Positions 1 through 7,546 of a stretch of DNA of 61,034 bases are shown here, piece after piece. Source of the stretch: Candidatus Parendomicrobium reticulitermitis (GTDB lineage Bacteria > Elusimicrobiota > Endomicrobiia > Endomicrobiales > Endomicrobiaceae). Where the stretch lies: positions 1-61,034 of the forward strand of contig JAITTG010000002.1 of NCBI GenBank assembly GCA_031287095.1, written 5' to 3'. The notes under the pieces were generated by a model. That model was not told the origin of the DNA. It made no database searches and saw nothing but the letters and a program-made list of their open reading frames with translations. Position numbers and translations under genes: made by a program. Each line of letters begins with the position of its first letter. Within the stretch, counting starts at the first letter, position 1.

Positions 1-707
1 TATATAGATATCGCTCCGCCTCCGTTTTCACTGCCGCTTCCGCCTGCATAATTATCATTTAAGTTTACTGTGCCATTCCTAAATTTAATCCCCCCGCCGC
101 CTCTTGTAACATCCATTACTCCGCCTTCATTAACAGCGCTGTTATTAGATATAGTAGCAACTAACCCAGACCCATAAAAGTCTATAGTCCCTGTCCATGT
201 GTATATGGCTCCGCCAAAACCTCCACTATGCCCATCCATAAGAACCTTTCCATTAGCCGCTTCAAAACCTATATAAGCGCCATCCCTTGCAAACGCGGCG
301 GGACCATCTTGACTTGCAATGTTTCCTCTAAATTCAATATTGTTTGTTCTAAATACAATAGAAGAATTGTTAGTTGCATATATGGCGCCGCCTGTCGGGG
401 CAACTCCTCCTATAACGCCTCCAAAAGAAGCCGAGTTATAAAAAAAATAAAGATTAGTCCCGCTAAAAAAAGCCTTGGAATTTGTAAAATAAAATACCCC
501 TCCAGCATGCGCTGAATTATTAGAAAAAGTTGCATTTGCAGGATTAATATTTAAAGTGGAATTCTCAGCCCGTATAAAACCCCCATCGGCGCTTGTCTCA
601 TAATATCCGCTAAATGTCCCAACGCTTGAGAAATTATAAGACGGGTTGTTTGCTACATTGGCATATCTTGCCGCTTGAGCATAAACGGAAAATAAGGACA
701 ATATCAT
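1..707 (-). CDS. Pmp-like giant adhesin, 5' part (runs off window)
   Basis: This reading frame is open on the minus strand from the left edge and encodes the start of a Pmp/autotransporter-type passenger. It shows GGAIY, GGVFYF and GGVIGG motifs alternating with Asn/Ser-rich strands such as ATFSNNSAHAGG, the pattern of a right-handed beta-helix. A signal-peptide core (IISICLMILSLFSVYAQA) precedes it. The first ATG (at 707) falls inside that hydrophobic core. The Lys-containing n-region (KIKDNK, up to about 749) lies upstream with no ATG, GTG or Shine-Dalgarno site, because a dispersed repeat abuts the frame there. The gene may therefore start at a rare codon or have lost its start to the repeat. 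It resembles the complete adhesin at 46377-56687. The 3' end is outside the window. Confidence 0.75.
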   Translation of the reverse strand, partial: MILSLFSVYAQAARYANVANNPSYNFSSVGTFSGYYETSADGGFIRAENSTLNINPANATFSNNSAHAGGVFYFTNSKAFFSGTNLYFFYNSASFGGVIGGVAPTGGAIYATNNSSIVFRTNNIEFRGNIASQDGPAAFARDGAYIGFEAANGKVLMDGHSGGFGGAIYTWTGTIDFYGSGLVATISNNSAVNEGGVMDVTRGGGGIKFRNGTVNLNDNYAGGSGSENGGGAISI

Positions 708-1461
708 TAAACAAATAGAGATTATTAAGGCTTTGTTGTCTTTAATTTTAAGGGAAGAGAGAAAAGACGACGGAAACGACAGAGAAAAACGAGAAAAGAG
801 AATAGAGAAAAGACGGCAAAGGTTATTAAAAACAAACGACAAAAATGAATGTAGAGACACACTATACGCGCGTCTCAATCTGGAAAACAAAGACGAAAAC
901 GGCAAATCAAAAATCAACGACGCGCTTTGCGGGGAAAATGGATTCCCGATAGGGATATTCGGGAATGACGGAGTTGTTATCAACAACAAAGTCTTGAAAA
1001 ATGACATAAAATGGATTCTGCGGCTTCGCGCACAATGTCCGTCTATTTTTGTGTGTTGGTTATGCAAAAGGGCTATTTCGTGCGGACGGAGGCAACGACG
1101 CGCTTCGCTGGGAAAGCGGGTTTCAAACCCGCACCCTACGAAATTTTTGGGGTTTTGTTGTTGTATGGGCAAATGATTATTCGCCCATATAAATTTTGAA
1201 ATTGTTTTGATGATTTGTTCTTTGATTGAATTTATTGAGGACATTTATATTGTCCCCCTATTCGTTAGATTCCGCGGGGGGGGGGGGGGGTAGTCACAGA
1301 TGAGCCGTTGATACTGAAAGATGGTGAATAATTATTCGCTATCACAAGAGAAGGGCAGACACATGGGTCTGCCCATACAAAAGATGAAATTGTTTTGACG
1401 ATTTGTTTTGTTGGTTTTTCCATTGACAAACTTCTTATTATTGTTGATAACAAAATGCATT
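708..1461. repeat. Repeat-filled spacer
   Basis: This 750-base stretch holds no convincing gene. It consists of dispersed repeats seen elsewhere in the window. A purine-rich gagaaaagacgac-type block lies at 760-840 (also near 7325 and 29370). A block containing gacgcgctttgcgg and cgggaatgacg lies at 918-970 (also at 1938-1990). One end of the inverted-repeat element is at 1008-1074. The palindrome GCGGGTTTCAAACCCGC is near 1117-1135, and a GGGCAGAC...GTCTGCCC palindrome is at 1353-1375 (also near 18805). The long frames here (733-1176, 1011-1199) are made of these repeats, have no Shine-Dalgarno site and are not called. Confidence 0.75.
1276..1290. repeat. Poly-G tract (15 G)
   Basis: There is an uninterrupted run of 15 G on the plus strand, striking in an AT-rich region. 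It lies in non-coding repeat sequence beyond the decayed VapC-like frame. Tracts of this length slip during replication and are classical phase-variation sites when they sit in promoters or genes. No gene clearly depends on this one, so it may simply be a length-variable or assembly-sensitive site. Confidence 0.9.
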
Positions 1462-1465
1462 TCAT
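1382..1465 (-). pseudogene. VapC-like toxin remnant
   Basis: The frame begins with an ATG that overlaps the antitoxin stop in an ATGA junction, the usual arrangement of type II toxin-antitoxin pairs. Its first residues (MKCILLSTIIRSL) resemble the VapC/PIN start M-K-x-L-L-D-T-N-I-I-x-x-L, but the catalytic Asp position reads Ser. After about 28 residues the frame runs into a dispersed GGGCAGAC...GTCTGCCC repeat and the poly-G tract, so no PIN domain of about 130 residues can be made. I read it as a toxin gene lost by repeat insertion and point changes. The match is short, so the family call is tentative. Confidence 0.4.
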
Positions 1466-1683
1466 AGTTGTATATCCATCTTTGACAATCTACTTTCGCG
1501 AATATCTGAAATAATTGTTTCAATATTTCTGTCGTCTTCCCAACGACCATATAAATTGAAAAAGTCTTTCAATTGCGCCTTTTTAGAAGACTTATCTTCC
1601 AAAGACACGACTATTACTCTCGAATTATTCGCCATAAAAGACGGTTCGTCTAAAACAATTCCGCCGTTTCTATCATATTGCAT
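1462..1683 (-). CDS. Small antitoxin-like protein (73 aa)
   Basis: This short gene has a strong Shine-Dalgarno site (GGAGG, 6 nt before ATG), which separates it from the repeat-derived frames around it. The N-terminal half (GIVLDEP...NNSRVIVVSLED) looks like a small beta-rich DNA-binding antitoxin module. The C-terminal half (LYGRWEDDRNIETIISDIRE) matches the GIWxDRxDI...IRxxR pattern common at the end of VapB/DUF2281-like antitoxins. Its stop overlaps the start of a VapC-like remnant by 4 nt. It would normally neutralise the partner and repress its own operon, but the partner appears dead. The family assignment comes from pattern only. Confidence 0.55.
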   Translation of the reverse strand: MQYDRNGGIVLDEPSFMANNSRVIVVSLEDKSSKKAQLKDFFNLYGRWEDDRNIETIISDIRESRLSKMDIQL

Positions 1684-1980
1684 AAATGCCTCCGAATTCT
1701 GTTTTTGATAAGCGGGATAATACTAAAAAGCAAGCGAAAAGACAATCATCTTGCATAACTGATATATAAAAAATATGAGAGTATAGGATTGTCATTGCGC
1801 ATCCTGCGAAGGCTTGAATAATCGCATAAAATAGATTCTGCGACTTCGCGCAGAATGACAATGTCCATCTGTTTTTATGAGTCGGTTACGCAAAAAATAT
1901 GGAGATTGCGGGTCTTGCCCGCAATGACGGAGGGAGAGACGCGCTTTGCGGTGAAAGTGGATTCCCGACAGAGACATTCG
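1684..1980. repeat. Inverted-repeat element and palindromic repeat
   Basis: From about 1754 to 1893 lies an element whose ends, gcataactgatatat and cggttacgcaaaa, are inverted versions of each other. It matches the element at 31103-31207 in reverse orientation and carries an inner stem of the type ttctgcgacttcgcgcagaa. Next comes a copy of the GCGGGTCTTGCCCGC palindrome (1904-1928), then a gacgcgctttgcgg block also seen at 918. No gene is seen. Confidence 0.7.
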
Positions 1981-2142
1981 GGAATGACGCAGTTGGAGCG
2001 GCATTCAGGAATGACACAGTTGGAACGGCATTCAGGAATGACGCAGTTGGAGCGACACTCAGGAATGATGCAGTTGGAGCGACTTTCGAGAATGACGCGG
2101 TTGGAGCGACTTTCGGGAATGACGCGGTTGCGGCATTTCACT
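1981..2142. repeat. 27-bp tandem repeat, six units
   Basis: Six consecutive 27-bp units start at 1981, 2008, 2035, 2062, 2089 and 2116. Each has the form ggaatgacgcagttggagcg plus seven bases, and the units drift gradually from left to right. There are no unique spacers, so this is not a CRISPR array. The unit length is a multiple of three, so both strands read as open nine-residue repeats, but there is no ribosome-binding site and the ends lie in dispersed repeats. It sits just beyond the 3' end of the ABC transporter operon. Confidence 0.9.
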
Positions 2143-2173
2143 GCTGCGCAATCTCTACGAGGCGCCGCGCTGT

Positions 2174-3235
2174 CTAATCATTGCAACTATACCAATGCGG
2201 GTGATAGAAATCTAAATGACAGGTTTCGCCGGTGTTGGGTCCCGGCTCTTTTCTGCCTTTTTGGATGCGGATTTCTGCGCCGTTGACATCTACGGCATAG
2301 TCTATGATCTCGCCTAAAAAACTCTTTCTTTTTAGAATGCCCGGGATGCCGCCTTCTGATAAAAAGCCGATTTCCGACGGGCGGCTGGCAAGAACTATGT
2401 CTTTTTGAGTTTTTAAAGCATCGTCTATCGGATATTTGGGATATGAGACAATACCGCTGTCTTTTGTCTTTATGCCTTTATCAGAAACAGACACATTTAA
2501 GAAATTAGATAAGCCTATGAAACTGAAAACAAATTTGTTTGCAGGCTCATTATAGACTTTTAACGGGGAGTCTATTTGTTGGACTACGCCTAATTTCATC
2601 ACTAAAATTCTGTCTGAAAGAGCCATCGCTTCGCTTTGGTCGTGAGTTACATAGACGATTGCAAAACCATAATGTTTTTGAAGGTCTTTGATTTCAAAAC
2701 GCATTTCTTCGCGCAAATGAGGGTCAAGGCTTGAGAGAGGCTCGTCTAAAAGCATAACTTTGGGATTGATAGCCAAAGCTCTCGCTAAAGCCACGCGTTG
2801 TTTGCCGCCACCGGACAAGTCCGCCGGGCTTTTTTTTGCGGCATCTAAAAGATTTGTGTGCTTTAAAGCGTCATTTGTCCGTTGGACAATTTCTTCTCTT
2901 TTGAGTTTTTTAAGTTTCAACGGGAAAGCCACATTCTCATATACTGATAGATGGGGCCATACGGCAAAGGCTTGAAAAACCATGCCGAAATCTCTTTTTT
3001 CAGGAGGGAGATAATATCCCCTCTTTTTGGAACTTAGGGTTTTATCGCCTGCATAGATTTCGCCGTCGTCAATATCTTCAAAACCGGCTATCATTCTGAG
3101 AGTCGTCGTCTTGCCGCAGCCCGAAGGTCCGAGCATTGAGAAACATTCTCCTTCGCCGATTTCAAAATTTAGATTATTAACGGCTATTACTTCTCCAAAC
3201 TTTTTTGTGACATCTACTAATTTTATATATGACAT
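2174..3235 (-). CDS. ABC importer ATPase B (Fe3+/phosphonate-type)
   Basis: This is an ATP-binding subunit of the FbpC/PotA class that powers solute import at the inner membrane. It shows Walker A GPSGCGKTT, a Q-loop region (VFQAFAVWPHLSVYENVAFP), a signature reading LSGGGKQR instead of LSGGQQQR, Walker B VMLLDEP, D-loop SSLD and H-loop THDQ. A C-terminal TOBE-like region follows (FIGLSNFLNV, LASRPSEIGF). I chose ATG 3235 over GTG 3244 because the GTG lies inside the AGGTGGG ribosome-binding site. The gene starts 12 nt after the permease stop. It is the second ATPase of this operon, and its altered signature is discussed in the findings. Confidence 0.9.
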   Translation of the reverse strand: MSYIKLVDVTKKFGEVIAVNNLNFEIGEGECFSMLGPSGCGKTTTLRMIAGFEDIDDGEIYAGDKTLSSKKRGYYLPPEKRDFGMVFQAFAVWPHLSVYENVAFPLKLKKLKREEIVQRTNDALKHTNLLDAAKKSPADLSGGGKQRVALARALAINPKVMLLDEPLSSLDPHLREEMRFEIKDLQKHYGFAIVYVTHDQSEAMALSDRILVMKLGVVQQIDSPLKVYNEPANKFVFSFIGLSNFLNVSVSDKGIKTKDSGIVSYPKYPIDDALKTQKDIVLASRPSEIGFLSEGGIPGILKRKSFLGEIIDYAVDVNGAEIRIQKGRKEPGPNTGETCHLDFYHPHWYSCND

Positions 3236-3247
3236 TTTTCCCACCTT

Positions 3248-4936
3248 TTATTGTTGTTTTGCGCCTAAAACTTTTTTGATGAAAAGTTGACCTAATACTA
3301 TTATGATTAAGGCTATGCCTGCAAGAGCCGCAGAATATACAGTCTCGCCGTCTTCATTGAGAGTGTAAATGGCGACTCCCAAAGTTCTTGTGGCAGGCGA
3401 ATACAGCATTACGGAAACTGTCAACTCTCTTAAAGCAGGCAGGAAAATAAGAAAGAAAGCCGAAAGCATGCCGGGACGCACAAGAGGCAAAACTATATCT
3501 TTTAGCGTCTGTCCCATAGTCGCGCCGCAGGCTTGAGCCGCCTCCATAAGACTGTCGTGAACTTGCGATAGAGCCGCCTTGTTTGCTTGCAAAGAGAAAG
3601 CCATATAGCGGGCTATATAGGCTACAAGAATAATCCATACCGTATTGTATAGATTGATTCCAAATTTCCCGCTCCATGCCAAAATCACGCCCAAAGCGAT
3701 TACCGAGCCAGGCACAGAAAAAGGAAGAACGCCTAAGAATTCCAAAATTCCTTTGCCTCTCACTTTCATCTTTACGAGAACATAAGAAATCATAACGCCT
3801 GCAAACATTGTGATAACAGCCGCGGCAAAACCCAAAGTTACGCTGTTAAAAATGGCGTCTTTAGTCAATTGCCACTCAAAGAGAACAAAATGATAATTTG
3901 CCAAACTCAAGTTTTCCATTGTGAAAGGCAAGCCGTAAGTTTTAAGACCGCCCACCAAGAAAATAGTCAAAGTAGGCAAAAGTATGGTAAAGGCTATATA
4001 TCCCAAGCATATAAATAACAGAGGATATCTTAAACCTCTCAATTTCAATTCCACAGGTCTAAAACTTTTTCCACCGATAATTTGATATTTGCCGCTGCCG
4101 AGCACTTTTCTTTGCAGCCATATAATACAAGCGGCTGATATAATCAAAACTGAGGCAAGGACTGTCGCCGTTCTTATAGATTGGAAATTGCCGGCGCTGG
4201 CGTGAATTTTTTCATATATCAAAGTAGGGATATTAAAAATTCCATGCTCCATACCCAGCACAGCAACAGTTCCGAAATGCGCCATAGAATAGAGCATTAT
4301 CAGCAAAGCGCCGGATATTACCGACGGCAAAACAAGAGGAATTGTGATTTTTCTTGTGATTGTAAAAAGTCCCGCGCCTGAAATTCTTGCGCTTTCTTCA
4401 AGCGTCGGATCCATTCTTTCAAGAGCGCCTGAAACTTGTATAAATACAAAAGGAAAAAGATACATAGTTTCTACAAGCATCATTCCCAAATATGAATAGA
4501 TATTAAACACAGGGTCTGAAAAACCCAAAGTATCCATAAAAAATCTATTGATATAACCTGCGCGGGGATTTAAAAGCATTTTCCAAGCAATAGCGCCTAT
4601 AAAGGAAGGCAGCATAAAAGGGACAAGGAAAACGATTTTCATAAAACCCTTAAAAGGTAAGTCTGTGCGGGTTACAAGCCAAGCGAAGAATGTGCCTACG
4701 ATTGTGCTAAAAAGCGTTGTGCCCGAAGCGATAAAAACCGAATTCAACAGCGCTTGATATGTTTCCGGGTTAGATACTACGGATACAATATCTTTTACAT
4801 TTAGAGTTCCGCCGCCGAAAAAGGCGTTAAACAAAATCAGCAAAACTGGAAATGCTACAAAAATGACCAAAATACCGATTGAGATAAAAAGGATTATATT
4901 TGTTATGCTCAAACCGGGTTTTTTAACTATATTCAT
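3248..4936 (-). CDS. ABC importer permease, fused two-domain (FbpB-like)
   Basis: This 562-residue inner-membrane protein contains two permease halves in one chain, as in FbpB/AfuB-type transporters, with about 12 hydrophobic segments. Each half carries an EAA coupling loop: LEESARISGAG...ITIPLVLP near residue 180 and LMEAAQACGAT...IVLPLVRP near residue 470. These loops dock onto the ATPase subunits. One chain can therefore present two different docking sites, which fits the two different ATPases on either side. The ATG overlaps the stop of ATPase A by 4 nt and is preceded by GAGGGGG. Confidence 0.9.
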   Translation of the reverse strand: MNIVKKPGLSITNIILFISIGILVIFVAFPVLLILFNAFFGGGTLNVKDIVSVVSNPETYQALLNSVFIASGTTLFSTIVGTFFAWLVTRTDLPFKGFMKIVFLVPFMLPSFIGAIAWKMLLNPRAGYINRFFMDTLGFSDPVFNIYSYLGMMLVETMYLFPFVFIQVSGALERMDPTLEESARISGAGLFTITRKITIPLVLPSVISGALLIMLYSMAHFGTVAVLGMEHGIFNIPTLIYEKIHASAGNFQSIRTATVLASVLIISAACIIWLQRKVLGSGKYQIIGGKSFRPVELKLRGLRYPLLFICLGYIAFTILLPTLTIFLVGGLKTYGLPFTMENLSLANYHFVLFEWQLTKDAIFNSVTLGFAAAVITMFAGVMISYVLVKMKVRGKGILEFLGVLPFSVPGSVIALGVILAWSGKFGINLYNTVWIILVAYIARYMAFSLQANKAALSQVHDSLMEAAQACGATMGQTLKDIVLPLVRPGMLSAFFLIFLPALRELTVSVMLYSPATRTLGVAIYTLNEDGETVYSAALAGIALIIIVLGQLFIKKVLGAKQQ

Positions 4937-6027
4937 TTTAAGTCCCCCTCATGTCCTGTCTGCATAGTGTCTTTATTAAACCAACTTATGCTGTTAAAAT
5001 TCAAAAAACATTTCTCGCCCTCTTTAAAAACAAGATTGTTCTGCAAAGCATTATAAGTATTGATTTGAGTTCTGACGATTTTAGATTCTACCGCTATGAG
5101 ATAATCCATATCTGCGCCGAGGAAATTTGAACGGGTGATTGTTCCTACAATTCCTTTTGAGCGGGATATTTCCACATCGGTAGGTCTAAAAGCCGCAACC
5201 AAATGAGGCGCGCTTATATTGGGTTTTTTGTCTATGAACAATTCTTGAGAACCTATATATAGTTTACCGTCTTGTTGTTTGACATCTAAAAAATTGGACA
5301 CTCCCAAAAATTTGAAAATAAAATCGTTAGCGGGATTTTCAAAAATGTCAAAAGGCGTTCCAATTTGCATAACTTTTCCTTTTTCATTCATAATTGCTAT
5401 ACGGTCTGAAATTGCCAATGCTACTTCTTGGTCGTGAGTTACAAAGAAAATCGTGATGCCGAGTTTCTTTTGCAAAGCCTTGATTTCAAATCTCATCTCT
5501 TCTCTTAAATTGGCGTCAAGATTGTTGAGAGGCTCGTCTAATAACATCAAGGACGGATTTCCAATAAGCGCTCTGCCAAGCGCTACTCTTTGTTGTTGTC
5601 CGCCTGACAACTGAGAGGGCATTCTTTTTTCAAGATTTGTAAGCCCTACCAAATGGACGATATTCATAACTTTTTCTTTTATTATTTCTTTTGATTGTTT
5701 GGCAATTTTTAAAGGGTAGGCGATATTGTCAAAAACAGACATGTGGGGCCACACCGCATAATCTTGAAACACTACGCCTAAATCTCTTTGATTTGGCGGG
5801 ACTGATTTTTTTGTATCGCTGTCGGCTACTATTTGGTCATTGATAAAAATTTTGCCTTTATCGGGCATTTCAAAACCCGCTATCATCCTAAGCAAGACGC
5901 TTTTGCCGCATCCTGAGGGTCCAAGCAGGGTAAAACATTCTCCATCATTTATAGTCAAATTCAAATCTTTGTGGACATGATTGTCCTCATAAGACTTATA
6001 AACGCTTTCTATTCGGATATTTGCCAT
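4933..6027 (-). CDS. ABC importer ATPase A (Fe3+/phosphonate-type)
   Basis: This 364-residue paralogue of ATPase B belongs to the same importer. Its signature LSGGQQQR, Walker B LMLLDEP and H-loop THDQ are canonical. Its Walker A reads GPSGCGKSV, with Val where a second Ser/Thr is usual. The C-terminal regulatory part has the motif FLGVSNFLDVK. The ribosome-binding site is AAAGGTAGGT. A terminator-like hairpin and a palindromic repeat lie between it and the upstream binding-protein gene, so its level is probably lower than that of the binding protein. The substrate cannot be read from the sequence; ferric iron, polyamine and phosphonate systems share this architecture. Confidence 0.9.
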   Translation of the reverse strand: MANIRIESVYKSYEDNHVHKDLNLTINDGECFTLLGPSGCGKSVLLRMIAGFEMPDKGKIFINDQIVADSDTKKSVPPNQRDLGVVFQDYAVWPHMSVFDNIAYPLKIAKQSKEIIKEKVMNIVHLVGLTNLEKRMPSQLSGGQQQRVALGRALIGNPSLMLLDEPLNNLDANLREEMRFEIKALQKKLGITIFFVTHDQEVALAISDRIAIMNEKGKVMQIGTPFDIFENPANDFIFKFLGVSNFLDVKQQDGKLYIGSQELFIDKKPNISAPHLVAAFRPTDVEISRSKGIVGTITRSNFLGADMDYLIAVESKIVRTQINTYNALQNNLVFKEGEKCFLNFNSISWFNKDTMQTGHEGDLK

Positions 6028-6065
6028 ATTTACCTACCTTTCCATTTTATTTACACATTGCCGCT

Positions 6066-6148
6066 TTCGGTCTTGATCCGCAATCTTCGCCGTTTTCATA
6101 GAAATGCTTCGCGAAAAGATTGCGGGTCAAGCCCAAAGGCGATGACAA
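6066..6148. repeat. Palindromic repeat (GCGGG..CTTGA..CCCGC family)
   Basis: Two inverted half-elements (tcttgatccgcaatcttcgc and agattgcgggtcaagcc) form a long hairpin between the binding-protein gene and ATPase A. This is one of about 18 copies of the family in the window. Confidence 0.75.
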
Positions 6149-6157
6149 GCATTAATA

Positions 6158-6195
6158 CAAAAAAAGCGCAAGATTTTAAAATCCTGCGCCTTTTT
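6158..6195 (-). terminator. Rho-independent terminator/attenuator
   Basis: A near-perfect stem (gcgca-gatttt paired with aaaatc-tgcgc, 6166-6189) is flanked by a T-run on either strand. It lies just after the binding-protein gene and before ATPase A. It probably stops most transcripts and lets a fraction read into the ATPase-permease part, as is common for importers that need excess binding protein. Confidence 0.8.
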
Positions 6196-6207
6196 CTTAA
6201 ATCCGAC

Positions 6208-7200
6208 TTACTTCTGCATAATGTCTAAGAAAGATTTTACTCTCGCTTCTTTTTCAGACATCATCTTAACATAGTCAACTTTGATTCCGTTCTTTTGCGC
6301 ATCGTCAACGGATGGAAGATTATATTTTGTAGGAACTGCCACATCTTTTCTCACAGGCAAAGTAGCGTTATTTGCCACTATTTGCTGCGCATCTTTGCTC
6401 ATCATATAATCTATGAATTTCTTAGCGGCTGGCAAAGATTTTGTATCTTTAAGGATTGCTATAGGGCTGGGTATCATAAGAATTTCTTTAGGATATGCGA
6501 TTGCAAGCGTTGCGCCTTTATCTATTTTATCAAAGGTGATGTAATCAACGCCCAGCGATGCGGCAAGTTCGCCGGAAGCGGTATCGTCAACAACTTGTCC
6601 CGAGCCTTTGCCGACTTTCGCGCCGTTTTTACGCAAATCTCTAAAATACTGGTCGCCAAAAACCTGTTGAAGCATAGCCACGCTTACATAGGAAGTTCCA
6701 GACAAAGCGGGATTTGCTATTGAATAAGCGCCTTTATACTCTTTGTTTAACAAATCTTTCCAAGTTTTAGGAGCGGTTTTGATTTCGCGGGTATTATAAA
6801 CTATGCCGAGCGTTCCCAAACGAGCGGGTCTGAAATAATCGTCTGTTCCAACAAGAGGATTGATTGTTTGGTCTGAGCCTTGGGGTTTATACTTAATGAG
6901 AATACCATCGTTTTTCATCTGATAAAAATCAGGAACTTCGCTTGTCCAGATGATGTCCGCCATAATTTTGCCGCTTTCTTTTTCGGTGGCGATTTTAGCC
7001 ATCAATTTTCCCGCGCCCGCCGATTGATAGTCCATATCAATGTCGGGATTTTTCTTCACAAAATCTGCTTTAAGAGAACTAATCAAAGACTCTTTCATTG
7101 ATGTGTACACAATCAATTTTTGTTTTGCCGCGCTTGCAATTTCCGCGCTCAAAAATACTGCCGCCAACAATACGAGAACTGCTTTGATACTGTGTTTCAT
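6208..7200 (-). CDS. ABC importer periplasmic binding protein (FbpA/AfuA-like)
   Basis: This 330-residue exported protein captures the solute for the ATPase A/permease/ATPase B importer. It has a signal peptide (MKHSIKAVLVLLAAVFLSAE, cleavage near ASA-A) followed by the family start KLIVYTSMKESL and the motifs AGAGKLMAKI and DIIWTSEVPDFY. The Tyr-Tyr iron ligand pair of neisserial FbpA is not evident (the region reads GVDYITFDKI), so ferric iron is not assured as ligand. GGAGG precedes the ATG. A small hairpin (7222-7242) sits in its 5' leader. An attenuator follows the gene. Confidence 0.88.
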   Translation of the reverse strand: MKHSIKAVLVLLAAVFLSAEIASAAKQKLIVYTSMKESLISSLKADFVKKNPDIDMDYQSAGAGKLMAKIATEKESGKIMADIIWTSEVPDFYQMKNDGILIKYKPQGSDQTINPLVGTDDYFRPARLGTLGIVYNTREIKTAPKTWKDLLNKEYKGAYSIANPALSGTSYVSVAMLQQVFGDQYFRDLRKNGAKVGKGSGQVVDDTASGELAASLGVDYITFDKIDKGATLAIAYPKEILMIPSPIAILKDTKSLPAAKKFIDYMMSKDAQQIVANNATLPVRKDVAVPTKYNLPSVDDAQKNGIKVDYVKMMSEKEARVKSFLDIMQK

Positions 7201-7546
7201 ACCTGCCTCCTTTTTTAGTAAAGCTCCGCATTAAGCGGCGCTTTTTTGCTATTGATACTATTAAATTATTTTTTGGAAAAGCGGGCGGACTTTATAAAAT
7301 ATGCTTTTATTAGTCAATTTTTTAAACAGACAGAAAAAGAGAGAAAAGACGACGAGTTTCGCATTGAAAGCAGATTCCCATTCCCGACAGAAACGCTTGG
7401 GAATGACGACGAAAGACAAAATCAACACGCCATTCCCAATCGCATCTATCAGGAATCCATCTTTGCAAAAATGATTAGCGGGATCGTTACGCTAAAAAGC
7501 AAAGCAACCATCCCATCGCAGACAATGAACAGCCTGCCTACCGCGC
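7201..7546. repeat. Spacer with dispersed repeats
   Basis: This region separates the ABC operon from the dehydrogenase operon and holds no gene. It contains the ABC leader hairpin (7222-7242), the purine-rich agaaaagacgacgag block also seen near 760 and 29370, and fragments resembling the gattcccgacag...gggaatgacg repeat of 918-970 and 1938-1990. Confidence 0.6.

Noticed and set aside
733..1199. Open frames of 147 and 62 codons on the plus strand
   Set aside because: They consist of dispersed repeats found elsewhere, lack ribosome-binding sites and encode low-complexity charged sequence. Repeat palindromes read open in several frames.
1981..2142. Possible CRISPR array
   Set aside because: Units are directly adjacent, with no unique spacers, and no cas genes are present. 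The same holds for the 22-bp array at 56751-56882.
1855..2286. 143-codon frame with nine-residue repeats (HSGMTQLER-type)
   Set aside because: It is a read-through of the 27-bp tandem array, with open frames on both strands as a result of the unit length. It has no Shine-Dalgarno site and runs into the 3' end of the ABC ATPase gene.
7222..7247. Plus-strand terminator
   Set aside because: The stem has a mismatch and there is no plus-strand gene to terminate. It is more likely a leader hairpin of the minus-strand binding-protein gene.
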